Below are positions 1-13,144 of a stretch of 64,000 bases of DNA, piece after piece. A program made the translations under genes and the position numbers. The stretch comes from Chimaeribacter californicus (GTDB lineage Bacteria; Pseudomonadota; Gammaproteobacteria; Enterobacterales; Enterobacteriaceae), in contig NZ_PJZF01000001.1 of assembly GCF_002858675.1 (NCBI RefSeq), positions 248,001 to 312,000 on the forward strand, read 5' to 3'. The notes below the pieces were generated by a model. That model was given only the letters and a program-made list of their open reading frames with translations, made no database searches and was not told where the DNA came from. Positions within the stretch are counted from its first letter, which is position 1. Every line of letters begins with the position of its first letter.

Positions 1-193
1 CGCTGTCGGTCTCTTCCAGGCCGGCAATCAGGCGCAATACCGTGGTTTTGCCGCAGCCGGAAGGGCCGAGCAGGGTCAGGAATTCGCCATGGTTAATGGT
101 CAGGTTGAGATCGCGGATAATGGTTTTGCCGTCAAAGGCTTTATGTAGTCCGCTCAGGGTGACCAGGGGGGTCGGAGACAGGTTTTCAGTCAT
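1..193 (-). CDS. potA: Spermidine/putrescine ABC transporter ATPase PotA (N-terminal part)
   Basis: This is the start of a minus-strand gene that runs off the left edge; about 64 codons are present. PotA is the cytoplasmic ATPase that powers polyamine uptake through PotB, PotC and the periplasmic PotD. The visible part holds the Walker A loop GPSGCGKTT preceded by [10 protein letters not shown], and [12 protein letters not shown] near the N terminus, closely matching enterobacterial PotA. The ATG is at 193-191. It is divergent from pepT across 287 bp, the same neighbour as in E. coli. Walker B and the C-terminal regulatory domain lie outside the window, so intactness cannot be judged. Confidence 0.93.
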   Translation of the reverse strand, partial: MTENLSPTPLVTLSGLHKAFDGKTIIRDLNLTINHGEFLTLLGPSGCGKTTVLRLIAGLEETDS

Positions 194-480
194 TTATCGG
201 GGCACTCTTTTCTTGTGCTCAGGTTGCCGGTCCGGCAGCGTGCAGCAGGCTATCGTCTCATACAGTGAGTCTGATCTCGGAGGGGGGGAATTCTACGTGA
301 AACTGCCGGTATCACCAATGCTTACGCGGCCTGAGCGGGGAAAAACCCGGCAAATGGCGCGTAAGCCGCCCAATCAGGGCAAATAAACGCTAAGGTTAAC
401 AAAGATGAAAACTGACCTGACGCAATACACTCCCCCCATCAGGCTGCGCATAATGGCCCGCGGCTCTCAGAGGATAGACT

Positions 481-1716
481 ATGGATAACTTACTCGATCG
501 TTTTCTGCATTACGTTTCTATCGATACCCAGTCAAAGGTAAATGTCCGTCAGGTGCCCAGCACCGAGGGGCAGTGGAAGCTGGCCCATGCGTTGCAGGAG
601 GAGCTGGCCGCACTGGGGTTAGAGGCGATTACCCTGAGCGAGCACGGCTGCGTGATGGCGACCCTGCCGGCCAATGTGGACTGGCCGGTGCCGGTGATTG
701 GCTTTATTTCGCATCTGGATACCTCGCCGGACTTTACCGCGAAAAATGTGAACCCGCAGATTGTGGAGAACTACCGCGGCGGCGACGTGGCGCTGGGCAG
801 CGGTGAGGAGGTGCTGTCGCCGGTGATGTTCCCGGTGCTGCACCAGCTGCTGGGGCAGACGCTGATCACCACCGACGGCAAAACGCTGCTCGGCGCGGAT
901 GACAAAGCCGGCATCGCCGAAATCATGACGGCGATGGCCCGGCTGAAACAGGGTGACATTCCCCATGGCGAGATCCGGGTGGCCTTTACGCCGGATGAGG
1001 AAGTGGGCAAGGGGCCGCACGTCTTTGATGTGAAGGCCTTTGGGGCCGAATGGGCCTACACCGTGGACGGCGGCGGCGTGGGCGAGCTGGAGTATGAGAA
1101 TTTCAACGCCGCCTCGGCCACGATAAAAATCGTCGGCAATAACGTACACCCCGGCACCGCCAAAGGGGTGATGGTGAACGCCCTGTCACTGGCGACCCGC
1201 ATCCATCAGGCGCTGCCGTCTGCAGAGACGCCGGAGCACACCGCCGGTTATGAGGGCTTTTTCCACCTGAACAGCATGAAGGGCAGCGTAGACCGGGCCG
1301 AGATGCACTACATCATCCGTGATTTTGACCGCGAGAAATTCGAGGCGCGTAAACAGCAGCTGATAAGCGTGGCGGAACAGGTGGGCGAGGGGCTGCACCC
1401 GGATTGCTACATTGAGGTGACGCTGGAGGACAGCTACTACAACATGCGCGAAGAGGTGGCGAAACACCCGCACATTATCGAAATTGCCGCGCAGGCAATG
1501 AAAGATAACGACATCGAACCGGTGATGAAACCGATCCGTGGCGGTACCGACGGCGCACAGCTCTCCTTTATGGGGCTGCCCTGCCCGAACATCTTCACCG
1601 GCGGCTACAACTACCACGGCAAACATGAGTTCGCGACGCTGGAAGGGATGGAAAAATCGGTGGCGGTGATCACCCGCATCGCCGCGCTGACCGCCCAGCG
1701 CGCCAGAACTGCTTGA
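481..1716 (+). CDS. pepT: Peptidase T, aminotripeptidase
   Basis: A cytosolic zinc tripeptidase of the M20 family that removes the N-terminal residue from tripeptides. The 411-residue length is normal for PepT. Metal and catalytic motifs are present in order: [10 protein letters not shown] near residue 77, LGADDKAG near 137, TPDEEVGKG near 170, TVDGGGVGE near 195 and YNYHGKHEF near 378. The ATG at 481 follows a short purine-rich stretch. It is divergent from potA and convergent with roxA, sharing a hairpin at the 3' end. In E. coli pepT is induced by FNR under anaerobiosis; no FNR site was assigned here. Confidence 0.98.
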   Translation: MDNLLDRFLHYVSIDTQSKVNVRQVPSTEGQWKLAHALQEELAALGLEAITLSEHGCVMATLPANVDWPVPVIGFISHLDTSPDFTAKNVNPQIVENYRGGDVALGSGEEVLSPVMFPVLHQLLGQTLITTDGKTLLGADDKAGIAEIMTAMARLKQGDIPHGEIRVAFTPDEEVGKGPHVFDVKAFGAEWAYTVDGGGVGELEYENFNAASATIKIVGNNVHPGTAKGVMVNALSLATRIHQALPSAETPEHTAGYEGFFHLNSMKGSVDRAEMHYIIRDFDREKFEARKQQLISVAEQVGEGLHPDCYIEVTLEDSYYNMREEVAKHPHIIEIAAQAMKDNDIEPVMKPIRGGTDGAQLSFMGLPCPNIFTGGYNYHGKHEFATLEGMEKSVAVITRIAALTAQRARTA

Positions 1717-1725
1717 AAAAACGCA

Positions 1726-1760
1726 TAAAAAAGCCGGGCAGCCTGCGCTGCCCGGCCTTT
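1726..1760. terminator. Bidirectional hairpin between pepT and roxA
   Basis: A perfect 9-bp stem (GCCGGGCAG / CTGCCCGGC) with a six-base loop lies between the two convergent stop codons. It has an A-tract on the left and a short CTTTCC on the right. The better U-run is on the minus strand, so it should terminate roxA efficiently and pepT more weakly. Confidence 0.8.
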
Positions 1761-1791
1761 CCCACCCATCGGCGAGACATCAGACTAACAA

Positions 1792-2913
1792 TCAGTCTTT
1801 AAAGTACCAGTATCCGCTGTTGACCAGCGCGGCCAGCAGCGCCAGGAAGGACGGGTCATCCAGTGCATCACCGAAGTGTGACGCATCCAGCGTAAAGTGC
1901 TGGCACAGCGCGTTCGCTGCCGCCGCATGCTCGGTTTCCATACGCTCACCGTTCACAAAGCAGCGATCGCCAATCCGCAGCACCCGCAGACCGCCAACGC
2001 GTTGCAGCACTTCACCGCCCTGCATCAGCTCATAAATCTCACCGGCCTGGTACGGCGGTTCCGGCGGGGCCAGATCCAGCTCATGGCGTGACTGGGAAAT
2101 AAACTCCCCGAACCAGCCTTCAAAGTGCTCCGGCTGCTGCAACAACTCCAGCATCATACCGCGCAGGCCATCCAGCTCCTGCGGCAGGATGTCCGCATGC
2201 TGCTCACGCGCCGGCAGATCCGGGTCGCTGTAACGCTTGCTGCCCAGCTCGCGGGACAACACATAATCCGCGAAACCGCTCACCAGTTCCCGGCCGTTCG
2301 GCGCACGAAAGCCCACGGAGTAGTTCAGCGCATTCTCCAGCGAATAGCCTTCGTGCGGGAAGCCCGGCGGAATGTAGAGGATGTCACCCGGCTCCATCTC
2401 TTCATCAATGATGGCGTCGAACGGCTCAACCTGGAGCAGATCCGGGTGCGGGCAGTGCTGCTTCATCGCCACTTTTTCACCCACCCGCCAGCGGCGGCGG
2501 CCGGTACCCTGGATGATAAACACGTCGTACTGGTCGAGATGCGGGCCAACGCCGCCGCCCGGCACGGAGAAGGAGATCATCAGGTCATCCATGCGCCAGT
2601 CCGGGATGTGGCGGAACGGGCGCATCAGCGCCGCAGACGGCTCATGCCAGTGGTCAACTGCCTGCACCAGCAGGGACCAGTTCGTCTCACCCAGATGATC
2701 AAAGCTGGTGAACGGCCCATGGCCGACCTGCCATTTGCCTTCGTCATGGCTGACCAGCCGGCTGTCGACCTCATTTTCCATCGCCAGCCCGGCCAGTTCA
2801 TCGGGGGAGATCGGGTCAATAAAGTTCTTGAAGCCACGCTTCAGGATAACCGGGCGCTTTTGCCAGTAACGTTGCAGGAAGTCAGGCCAGTCGAGGTCAA
2901 GTTGGTAATCCAT
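1792..2913 (-). CDS. roxA: Ribosomal protein uL16 arginine 3-hydroxylase RoxA (YcfD)
   Basis: A JmjC-type 2-oxoglutarate/Fe(II) oxygenase that hydroxylates an arginine of ribosomal protein L16. Starting at ATG 2913 gives 373 residues, the same as E. coli RoxA; an upstream in-frame extension has no support. The iron-binding HxD is seen in GPHLDQYDVF near residue 125, and a distal His in PPGFPHEGYS near 187. The C-terminal half is the winged-helix-like dimer region typical of the family. It follows phoQ on the same strand with a gap of about 96 bp, so it may be co-transcribed from the phoP promoter. Confidence 0.97.
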   Translation of the reverse strand: MDYQLDLDWPDFLQRYWQKRPVILKRGFKNFIDPISPDELAGLAMENEVDSRLVSHDEGKWQVGHGPFTSFDHLGETNWSLLVQAVDHWHEPSAALMRPFRHIPDWRMDDLMISFSVPGGGVGPHLDQYDVFIIQGTGRRRWRVGEKVAMKQHCPHPDLLQVEPFDAIIDEEMEPGDILYIPPGFPHEGYSLENALNYSVGFRAPNGRELVSGFADYVLSRELGSKRYSDPDLPAREQHADILPQELDGLRGMMLELLQQPEHFEGWFGEFISQSRHELDLAPPEPPYQAGEIYELMQGGEVLQRVGGLRVLRIGDRCFVNGERMETEHAAAANALCQHFTLDASHFGDALDDPSFLALLAALVNSGYWYFKD

Positions 2914-3009
2914 TTTGTATTCCACTATTCGGGGGAGACTAGCAGCGAGTATAACGGATGGCGGGCGCGGCGCGTGCATTTCCCTGTGCAAAAGCCACCG
3001 GCCGGGTAT

Positions 3010-4455
3010 TTATTCCCCAGCCTCATTCTGGCGGCCAAAGGTCACCTGCATCCGGGCGCCGCCCAGTGGACTGTCGCTGAGGGTGATGCTGCCCTGATAG
3101 CGGGCGATGATCTCACTGGCCACCGCCAGCCCGATGCCCTGACCGGGGCGCAGGGTGTCCGCCCGCTGGCCGCGCTGGAAAATCAGTTCACGTTTGGCGG
3201 GCGGAATGCCGGGGCCGTCATCGTCCACCACCAGCACCAGCTGGTTTTCCGCCGGAAGGGTGCTGACCTCAATAAACTCCAGCGAATATTTGCAGGCGTT
3301 GTCGAGCAGATTTCCCATCACTTCCATAAAGTCATTTTTATCGCCCATAAACGTCAGTTCCGGCGGGATCTCCAGCGTCAGCACCACGCCCTTACGCTGG
3401 TAGACCTTGTTGAGCGCGGAACAGAGGCTGTCGAGCAGCGCGGAGACGGAGTGGATTTCGCGGGTCAGCACGTTTTTCTCTGAATCCAGGCTGGCGCGGT
3501 GCAGGTAGTAGCCGATTTGCTGGGAGATGCGGCTGATCTGCTCCAGCATCACCGGCTCAGCCTGCTCAATGGTGAGTTGCTTGCCGCCGCGCAGCGCTCG
3601 CAGGGTAGACTGCAACACCGCCAGCGGGGTTTTCAGGCTGTGGGTCAGGTCAGCAAGGGTGGTGCGGTAACGCAGGGAGCGCCCGCGCTCATTGTTCAGC
3701 AGCAGGTTGAGGTTACGCACCAGGCTGCGCAACTCCTGCGGCGGGTTCACCTCCAGCACCTCCCGCTCACGCTTCTCCAGTTCGCCTATCTGCTGCGCCA
3801 GCGCCTTGATCGGCCGCAGGCTCCAGTGCGCCGCCAGCCACAGCAACGGGATCACCAGCAGCAGGTTGGCGAGCAGCACATAGCTGAACCACTGCCAGAC
3901 CAGATCGCTGCGCTGCAACTCCTGGGGGATGGTGTCGATCACCACGATGCTCAGCGGCGGCAGGCGGGCAGTGGCGGCATACTTATTTACCACCACCGAG
4001 TGGGTCAGGGAGGGTTCATCCTCTTCATACCCTTTCAACTGGCGCTGAGCATGGGGATTATTGCCGACCACGGTGCTGCTGAGGTGCGGGTCGGCATCCA
4101 GCTCATAGAAGCCGCCCTTGCGCAGCCACTCACGCGGGATGCGGGACTCCAGCCCCGGCACCGCGCGCTGGTGCCACAGCAGCGTGCCGTGGTCATCATA
4201 AATCAGCACCAGCGTCGGGGAGTTGAGTTCCAGATCCGGCGGTACGGCAATGGTCAGCTGCTTTTCGCGCCACTGCGCCAGGCTGAAGAACAGGTTGCTT
4301 TCGCCGCGCAGCAGGGTATAGGCGGTTTTATCAAAGCTGACGATATAGCCGACCACCGCCACCAGCCCGTAAGCCAATGACAGCGCCAGCACCACCGCCG
4401 CGGTAGCCAGCAGAAAACGGGCGCGCAGCGAAAAGGGGGCGCGGCGGGTCATCAC
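3010..4455 (-). CDS. phoQ: Sensor histidine kinase PhoQ
   Basis: The inner-membrane sensor of low Mg2+, acid pH and cationic peptides, which phosphorylates PhoP. Visible parts: a first membrane helix (about residues 13-35), a periplasmic PAS-like domain, a second helix near 195-215, HAMP, the phosphoacceptor in LTHSLKTP, the N box in NLLDNACKY, and ATP-lid motifs DDGPGIP and GQGIGLAV. The acidic patch next to THSVVVN reads YEEDEP, shorter than the E. coli patch. The start could be GTG 4455 (GAGG seven bases upstream) or ATG 4452. The gene starts 25-28 bp after phoP, forming the phoPQ operon. MgrB, its inhibitor, is encoded about 12 kb away. Confidence 0.97.
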   Translation of the reverse strand: MMTRRAPFSLRARFLLATAAVVLALSLAYGLVAVVGYIVSFDKTAYTLLRGESNLFFSLAQWREKQLTIAVPPDLELNSPTLVLIYDDHGTLLWHQRAVPGLESRIPREWLRKGGFYELDADPHLSSTVVGNNPHAQRQLKGYEEDEPSLTHSVVVNKYAATARLPPLSIVVIDTIPQELQRSDLVWQWFSYVLLANLLLVIPLLWLAAHWSLRPIKALAQQIGELEKREREVLEVNPPQELRSLVRNLNLLLNNERGRSLRYRTTLADLTHSLKTPLAVLQSTLRALRGGKQLTIEQAEPVMLEQISRISQQIGYYLHRASLDSEKNVLTREIHSVSALLDSLCSALNKVYQRKGVVLTLEIPPELTFMGDKNDFMEVMGNLLDNACKYSLEFIEVSTLPAENQLVLVVDDDGPGIPPAKRELIFQRGQRADTLRPGQGIGLAVASEIIARYQGSITLSDSPLGGARMQVTFGRQNEAGE

Positions 4456-4480
4456 GGTAAGGCCTCAGGCATGGTGCCGG

Positions 4481-5152
4481 TCAGCCCACATCAAAGCGGT
4501 AGCCCTGGCCGCGCACCGTGGTGATCACCTCGTGCGGGTAACCGGCCTGCATTTTTTTGCGCAGGCGGCCCATCAGCACATCGATGGTGTGGCTCTCGCG
4601 CAGTTCGGCATCCGGGTAGAGTTGCAGCATCAGCGCATCTTTGCTGACGACTTTACCGGCATTGCGGATCAGCGTTTCGATAATGGTGTACTCAAAGGCG
4701 GTGAGCTTGATCAGCTGGTCATGGATGCTGAGCTCCCGGCGCGACAGGTCAATCTGGAACGGCGGCAGGCTGATAATCTGTGAGGCCAGCCCGCTGTTGC
4801 GGCGCATCAGCGCCTGCATGCGCGCGATGACCTCTTCCAGGTGGAAGGGTTTGGTGACGTAGTCATCCGCGCCGGCTTCCAGTACCGCCACCTTGTCCTG
4901 CCAGCTTTCACGCGCGGTCAGTACCAGGATCGGCAGCGTGGTCTGGTGGCTGCGCCAGCGTTGGATCAGGCTCAGCCCATCCTCGCCCGGCAGGCCGAGA
5001 TCCACAATCGCGATATCCGGCGCATGTTCATGCAAAAAGTAATCGGCCTCTTTGGCATCTTCGGCGGCATCCACCTGATGCCCCATTTCCCGCATCTGAA
5101 CCGCCAGATGATGGCGCAGCAGGGCATTATCTTCCACGACCAAAACGCGCAT
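4481..5152 (-). CDS. phoP: Response regulator PhoP
   Basis: An OmpR-family transcription factor partnered with PhoQ. The receiver domain (1-120) has the acidic pocket in VVEDN, the phosphoacceptor Asp in IVDLGLPG, the switch Thr in LVLTARE and the Lys in VTKPFHLEE. The C-terminal winged helix (about 125-223) ends in [15 protein letters not shown]. At 223 residues it is full length. A perfect PhoP box with a -10 eleven bases downstream precedes it, indicating autoregulation. It lies downstream of purB on the same strand, as in E. coli, so it probably also receives read-through from purB. Confidence 0.98.
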   Translation of the reverse strand: MRVLVVEDNALLRHHLAVQMREMGHQVDAAEDAKEADYFLHEHAPDIAIVDLGLPGEDGLSLIQRWRSHQTTLPILVLTARESWQDKVAVLEAGADDYVTKPFHLEEVIARMQALMRRNSGLASQIISLPPFQIDLSRRELSIHDQLIKLTAFEYTIIETLIRNAGKVVSKDALMLQLYPDAELRESHTIDVLMGRLRKKMQAGYPHEVITTVRGQGYRFDVG

Positions 5153-5284
5153 ACCTGTATCCTCTGAAATGCTGCCATGAGTGGGTTGCCGGGGCGCGGC
5201 CCGGTCAGGCGCAGCCCGCCATTATGGCAGGAACCGCCGTTTTTGCCTGTGACTTTTATCGCGGCCGGGCGCCCGGATGCGCCT

Positions 5285-5290
5285 ATTATC
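5285..5290 (-). promoter_or_regulatory. -10 element of the PhoP-dependent phoP promoter
   Basis: On the minus strand GATAAT begins eleven bases after the perfect PhoP box, the spacing typical of promoters where PhoP replaces the -35 contact. Transcription would start near 5277, leaving a leader of about 125 nt before the phoP ATG. Confidence 0.75.
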
Positions 5291-5301
5291 CCTGCGCAGG
5301 G

Positions 5302-5318
5302 TAAACCACAGGTAAACC
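5302..5318 (-). promoter_or_regulatory. PhoP box (perfect direct repeat) upstream of phoP
   Basis: The minus strand reads GGTTTA-CCTGT-GGTTTA, both half-sites matching the (T/G)GTTTA consensus with the canonical five-base spacer. Position relative to the -10 and to phoP indicates positive autoregulation. Confidence 0.9.
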
Positions 5319-5333
5319 GCCGGGATAACCGGG

Positions 5334-5350
5334 TAAACGGAAAATAAACG
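5334..5350 (-). promoter_or_regulatory. Second PhoP-box-like direct repeat
   Basis: The minus strand reads CGTTTA-TTTTC-CGTTTA, an 11-bp-period repeat with one mismatch per half-site to the PhoP consensus, 15 bp upstream of the perfect box. It could be an accessory PhoP site; no -10 was assigned to it. Confidence 0.5.
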
Positions 5351-5403
5351 GGGCAGGGCGGGCAGAGGGAAAACGGGCGGCGGGGGCCGCCGCCCGGTGG
5401 GTA

Positions 5404-7448
<2,045 letters not shown>

Positions 7449-7450
7449 GG

Positions 7451-8707
<1,257 letters not shown>

Positions 8708-8720
8708 TCACACAAATTGT

Positions 8721-9173
8721 CTAGGCCGGGAACGGCCAGTTGAACGCCGCCAGCATGGAGAGCGGGTAGCGCGCCGGTTGCTGCCAGCAGCGCAGGCTCT
8801 CGGCCACCAGCGGCGAGCGCAGGTTGGGCGCCTGAAGAATCTCCTCTGCCGGGAGCCAGAGGCAGCGGTCGATGTCGCTGTCCTGCGGGGCGGTGGGCAG
8901 CGGGGCGGGCAGGTCGAGCGCAAAGCAGAAGCGCAGGAACGGCGTGTTGTCCGGCGCGATCCACTGGTGCAGCCGCAGGAAATGCTGCACCTGCGCACGC
9001 AGGCCGGTCTCTTCATAGAGTTCACGCTCTGCCGCCTGCACCAGCGTTTCGTCCGCTTCCAGATGCCCGGCCGGTTGGTTCCACAGCGCTTTGCCGCGGA
9101 TGGTTTCCTCAACCACCAGGAATTTGCCCTGGGCGTGTACCACGCAGGCCACGGTGACATGGGGTTTGAACAT
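8721..9173 (-). CDS. nudJ: Nudix hydrolase NudJ (YmfB)
   Basis: A small cytosolic Nudix phosphatase; E. coli NudJ acts on thiamine (pyro)phosphates and nucleoside di/triphosphates. ATG 9173 gives 150 residues. The Nudix box spans about residues 38-60, with [10 protein letters not shown] followed by [11 protein letters not shown] carrying the metal-binding glutamates. It sits 28 bp downstream of rluE on the same strand, the E. coli arrangement. Confidence 0.96.
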   Translation of the reverse strand: MFKPHVTVACVVHAQGKFLVVEETIRGKALWNQPAGHLEADETLVQAAERELYEETGLRAQVQHFLRLHQWIAPDNTPFLRFCFALDLPAPLPTAPQDSDIDRCLWLPAEEILQAPNLRSPLVAESLRCWQQPARYPLSMLAAFNWPFPA

Positions 9174-9201
9174 AGACTCTCCTTGGACAGATGAAACGGA
9201 A

Positions 9202-9828
9202 CTAGAGGTGCGGCACTTCCCGCCATTCACCGGGGGCCAGCGTCCCCAGGGTCGCGCTGCCCATCGCATAGCGGATAAGCCGCAGGGTCGGGAAGCCGAT
9301 GTGGGCCGTCATCCGGCGTACCTGCCGGTTGCGCCCTTCGTAGAGCGTCACTTTCAGCCAGGCGGTCGGGATCGCCTTGCGCTCGCGGATCGGCGGGTTA
9401 CGCGGCCAGAGCCAGCCCGGCTCCGTGACCCGCTCCACCCCGGCCGGCAGGGTCGGGCCGTCTTTCAGCGTCACGCCGTGGCGCAGCGCCGCCAGCGCTG
9501 CCTCATCCGGCTCACCCTCTACCTGAACATAGTAGATTTTCCCGGTACGTTTGCCCGGTTGTGTGAGCTGTGCCTGTAATTTGCCGTCATTGGTCAGCAC
9601 CATCAGCCCCTCGCTGTCGCGATCCAGCCGCCCGGCAGCATAAACGCCTGACAACGGAATGAAATCTTTCAGTGTGGCGCGCCCGGCTTCATCGGTAAAT
9701 TGCGGCAGCACATCGAAGGGTTTGTTAAACAACACAATGCGCCGCGGGCCGGCGGGTTTCTCAGGACGGGCGGCCGCAGGCGGGCTGAATCGTTTAACGT
9801 GGTGATTTTTAACAGGGAATTTTTTCAT
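9202..9828 (-). CDS. rluE: 23S rRNA pseudouridine-2457 synthase RluE
   Basis: Isomerises U2457 of 23S rRNA. The RsuA-family catalytic motif [10 protein letters not shown] is present near residue 75, along with [25 protein letters not shown] and [19 protein letters not shown] split across the C-terminal half. ATG 9828 gives 208 residues and starts [14 protein letters not shown], matching enterobacterial homologues; upstream in-frame codons lack support. It is divergent from icd. Confidence 0.96.
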   Translation of the reverse strand: MKKFPVKNHHVKRFSPPAAARPEKPAGPRRIVLFNKPFDVLPQFTDEAGRATLKDFIPLSGVYAAGRLDRDSEGLMVLTNDGKLQAQLTQPGKRTGKIYYVQVEGEPDEAALAALRHGVTLKDGPTLPAGVERVTEPGWLWPRNPPIRERKAIPTAWLKVTLYEGRNRQVRRMTAHIGFPTLRLIRYAMGSATLGTLAPGEWREVPHL

Positions 9829-9960
9829 GTTCTTTAACGTTGGCCACAATAGGCGCATTATAGCCGATAACGGTTTCAGATTGGCGCGGGGTGAATATTC
9901 AAGTAGTATTGACACGCATCTTACAAATCATTAACAAAGTGCGCTTTGAAGGAGAGGTTA

Positions 9961-11214
9961 ATGGAAAGCAAAGTAGTTGTTCCGGCGGAAGGTAATAAAA
10001 TTACGGTCGATGCTCAGGGTAAACTGGTTGTTCCGCATAACCCGATCATCCCGTTCATCGAAGGTGACGGTATCGGCGTCGATGTTACCCCCGCCATGAT
10101 CAAGGTTGTGGATGCAGCGGTTGAGAAAGCTTACAAGGGTGAGCGTAAAATTTCCTGGATGGAAATTTACACCGGCGAGAAATCTACTGAACTGTACGGC
10201 AAAGATGTCTGGTTGCCGGAAGAGACCCTTGACCTGATCCGTGAATACCGTGTGGCCATCAAAGGCCCGCTGACCACCCCGGTCGGTGGCGGTATCCGCT
10301 CCCTGAACGTTGCCCTGCGCCAACAGCTTGATCTCTACATCTGCCTGCGTCCGGTGCGTTACTATCAGGGCACCCCAAGCCCGGTGAAACGCCCGGAAGA
10401 CACCGACATGGTGATTTTCCGTGAGAACTCCGAAGACATCTATGCGGGCATCGAGTGGAAAGCCGGCTCTGCGGAAGCAGACAAGGTGATCAACTTCCTG
10501 CAGAACGAAATGGGTGTGAAGAAGATCCGTTTCCCAGAGCAGTGCGGCATCGGTATTAAGCCGTGTTCCGAAGAGGGCACCAAACGCCTGGTGCGTGCGG
10601 CCATCGAGTATGCGATCACCAACGACCGCGACTCCCTGACCCTGGTGCACAAAGGCAACATCATGAAATTCACCGAAGGTGCCTTCAAGGACTGGGGCTA
10701 CCAGCTGGCCCGCGACGAGTTCGGCGGTGAACTGATTGACGGCGGCCCATGGGTGAAAATCAAGAACCCGAACACCGGCAAAGAGATCGTCATTAAAGAC
10801 GTGATCGCTGACGCCTTCCTGCAGCAGATCCTGCTGCGCCCGGCCGAGTATGACGTGATCGCCTGTATGAACCTGAACGGTGACTACATCTCTGATGCGC
10901 TGGCCGCACAGGTTGGCGGGATCGGCATCGCACCGGGTGCCAACATCGGTGACGAATGCGCGCTGTTTGAAGCGACCCACGGTACCGCGCCGAAGTATGC
11001 CGGCCAGGACAAGGTTAACCCGGGGTCGGTTATCCTCTCTGCTGAGATGATGCTGCGCCACATGCAGTGGTTCGAAGCCGCAGACCTGATTGTGAAAGGC
11101 ATGGAAGGCGCGATTGCTGCCAAAACCGTGACCTACGATTTCGAACGCCTGATGGAAGGCGCCACCCTGCGTAAATGCAGCGAGTTCGGCGACGACATCA
11201 TCAGCAACATGTAA
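9961..11214 (+). CDS. icd: NADP-dependent isocitrate dehydrogenase
   Basis: TCA-cycle enzyme converting isocitrate to 2-oxoglutarate with NADPH. It has 417 residues, family length, starting [11 protein letters not shown] after AAGGAG. Visible motifs: [14 protein letters not shown], the regulatory Ser in [15 protein letters not shown] (phosphorylated by AceK in E. coli), and the isopropylmalate-dehydrogenase-type signature [15 protein letters not shown]. Codon use looks highly optimised compared with neighbours. The 3' end, an integration site for prophage e14 in E. coli, is intact with no adjacent integrase here. A strong terminator follows. Confidence 0.99.
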   Translation: MESKVVVPAEGNKITVDAQGKLVVPHNPIIPFIEGDGIGVDVTPAMIKVVDAAVEKAYKGERKISWMEIYTGEKSTELYGKDVWLPEETLDLIREYRVAIKGPLTTPVGGGIRSLNVALRQQLDLYICLRPVRYYQGTPSPVKRPEDTDMVIFRENSEDIYAGIEWKAGSAEADKVINFLQNEMGVKKIRFPEQCGIGIKPCSEEGTKRLVRAAIEYAITNDRDSLTLVHKGNIMKFTEGAFKDWGYQLARDEFGGELIDGGPWVKIKNPNTGKEIVIKDVIADAFLQQILLRPAEYDVIACMNLNGDYISDALAAQVGGIGIAPGANIGDECALFEATHGTAPKYAGQDKVNPGSVILSAEMMLRHMQWFEAADLIVKGMEGAIAAKTVTYDFERLMEGATLRKCSEFGDDIISNM

Positions 11215-11232
11215 TCGTCATCACGCCTGCGA

Positions 11233-11260
11233 AACGGGAGCCTTCTGGCTCCCGTTTTTT
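11233..11260 (+). terminator. icd rho-independent terminator
   Basis: Stem ACGGGAGCC / GGCTCCCGT with a short TTCT loop followed by a run of eight T. It ends at the stop codon of the convergent opgB-like gene. Confidence 0.9.
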
Positions 11261-13144
11261 TTACCCTTTTTCCGCCGGGGCGGTGGCCTGTTGCAGCTGC
11301 GCCACGGTCTGCCGGTAGAGGGCTTCGCTGTGTTTATCCAGCGGGAAACGCACCGTGCCCTGGTAAACCGGCCCGGTGATTTGCCGGATGTCCGGGCGTG
11401 ACCCCAGTTTGCCGGAGGCGAGGCAGAGGCCGGAGGGTGGGGTGCCGGGCCAGATGTGGCTGATACGGTCACAGGCATCGACCCAGACAAACAGATCGCC
11501 CGGTCGGAAGCCCGCTAACTGCTGGTTGAGCGGCGCCAGCAGGTAGGTCTCAAATTTCGGCTCAATTTTTTGATTGCCGATCTTCAGAATCAGCGGATAG
11601 GTAAAGGTGCTGCCGGAGAAGGAGAAACGCTGGGTGTTGAGATCCACCTGGTAGGCGGTGATGCGTTTTGGTACGCCCCACAGTTCAATCAGCGCCGGTA
11701 CCCAGGCGGTGATTTTAGCCGCCAGATCCGGGGTGGTGGCGGCCAGTGAGGCGTTGGACAGCGTGCTGCGGCCCAGGCCGATGAAATTATCGCCGCCCAG
11801 CAGATCCAGCACCGTGGCGCCGTTGTCCAGCGTGCTGCGCGGCTGGTCGTTCAGCCCATGCTGTGCGCCGCTGCCGTCAAGGATAAAGAACAGGTCTTTA
11901 CGGTCATGGCGCGTGAGCTGGTTCCAGGCGGTGTTGTTCATCGCCAGATGATCGGAGGAGACCACGATCACCGTGTCTTTATAGTAAGGCGACTGCTGGA
12001 TGCGACGGATAAAGTTCGCCACCGTCTCCTGATTGCACAGGATGGCGCTCAGGGACTTATTCTCTTTACCGCCGGTCGTATAGCGGTTTTTTTGGCAACT
12101 GCGCGACACATAGCCGTCCGGGTGGTGGGTATCCACTGTCAGCGTAAACAGGGCAAACGGCTTCCCCTGTTCCGACAGCGTTTCAAACCGGGCATAGGCC
12201 TGATCCAGCAGCGTGTCGTCATACAGCCCCCAGTCATTCACGTAGGTGGGGTCCTGAAGCTGTGGTTGCAGCTCCTTGCGGCCGTAAACCTGATCAAAAC
12301 CGTGCGACTTCAGGAACTGCCCCTTGCCGGCGAACGCCAGGTCGGCCCCCTGATAGAAGGAGAGGGCGTAGCCGGAGGCTTTCAGAATATCGCCGAGGCA
12401 GATTTTGCCGGGGTAGAAGCCATCCACCGACCCGGCGGCGTTGCCGTCAAACGGGGCAAACAGCGGGATGCCGCACTGTGAGGCCACCATGCCGGCGATG
12501 GTATATTCTGTGCCGGGCAGTTGGCGGGTCTGGCTGAAATCCAGCGCCTGCTGTTTGACGGCGGCGAGATCCGGCGTCAGGCCGGGGAATTCCTGCTCAT
12601 CAAAATAGGTACGCTCAAAACTTTCCGCGTAAATGTAGACCAGGTTGCGCTTTTTCCCGCCGATCAGCCGGGACGGGATTTTATAGTAGGTATAAAACTC
12701 TTCGCCTTTATTGGCGTGCCGCGATTTGATCATGGTGTAAATTTCCCCAGTGGCCGGGGTAATGACCAGCGAGGCGCTGATCAGGGCGAAGGCGGTCAGG
12801 CTATAGACCGGGCGGTTTTTTAACCGCCGTGCGCGCAGCAGCACCCACGCTACCCCGCAGAACAGCAGCACCAGCCCGCCCAGCAGCGCCAGCCCCGGCA
12901 GCAGGTATTTGGCCATCCCCGCGCCTTCCAGATTGCTGGTCAGGGTGTACAGCACTGAATCATTGATGCCGTTACCGGTAAAATAGTTGCTGGCGTAGTA
13001 AAGCAGGTTCAGCAAAATGAACACCAGCGAAGTCGCCAGCAGGGAAATCAGCCAGAAGAGGTTGGTAATGCCTTTACGCAGGCAGATCGTAATCGACACT
13101 GCAAACAGCAACAGGGAAAACAACGCAGGGAAACTGGTTGCCAC
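11261..13144 (-). CDS. opgB: OpgB-type phosphoglycerol transferase I, C-terminally short
   Basis: An inner-membrane enzyme of the alkaline-phosphatase/sulfatase superfamily that in E. coli moves phosphoglycerol from phosphatidylglycerol to periplasmic glucans. Three or four membrane helices fill the first 140 residues. The soluble domain keeps the OpgB blocks NLVYIYAESFERTYFD, QLPGTEYTIAGMVASQCG, FTLTVDTHHPDG, VIVVSSDHLAMNN and GATVLDLLGGDNFIGLGRS. The product ends at about 627 residues versus 763 in E. coli, lacking the C-terminal portion. GTG 13144 has GAGGA eight bases upstream; ATG 13159 is an alternative. Enzyme identity is confident; retained activity is inference. Confidence 0.88.
   Translation of the reverse strand: MATSFPALFSLLLFAVSITICLRKGITNLFWLISLLATSLVFILLNLLYYASNYFTGNGINDSVLYTLTSNLEGAGMAKYLLPGLALLGGLVLLFCGVAWVLLRARRLKNRPVYSLTAFALISASLVITPATGEIYTMIKSRHANKGEEFYTYYKIPSRLIGGKKRNLVYIYAESFERTYFDEQEFPGLTPDLAAVKQQALDFSQTRQLPGTEYTIAGMVASQCGIPLFAPFDGNAAGSVDGFYPGKICLGDILKASGYALSFYQGADLAFAGKGQFLKSHGFDQVYGRKELQPQLQDPTYVNDWGLYDDTLLDQAYARFETLSEQGKPFALFTLTVDTHHPDGYVSRSCQKNRYTTGGKENKSLSAILCNQETVANFIRRIQQSPYYKDTVIVVSSDHLAMNNTAWNQLTRHDRKDLFFILDGSGAQHGLNDQPRSTLDNGATVLDLLGGDNFIGLGRSTLSNASLAATTPDLAAKITAWVPALIELWGVPKRITAYQVDLNTQRFSFSGSTFTYPLILKIGNQKIEPKFETYLLAPLNQQLAGFRPGDLFVWVDACDRISHIWPGTPPSGLCLASGKLGSRPDIRQITGPVYQGTVRFPLDKHSEALYRQTVAQLQQATAPAEKG

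Noticed and set aside
2125-3483. 452-codon open frame on the plus strand opposite roxA and phoQ
   Set aside because: It is antisense to two well-supported genes, its protein is a shadow rich in Arg, Gln and His with no domain, and this is expected in GC-rich DNA.
9958-11061. 367-codon open frame opposite icd
   Set aside because: Mirror of strongly biased icd codons; the translated sequence has no family features.
11214-11233. Prophage integration at the icd 3' end as in E. coli e14
   Set aside because: icd is intact and followed by its own terminator; no integrase or duplicated icd end is present.
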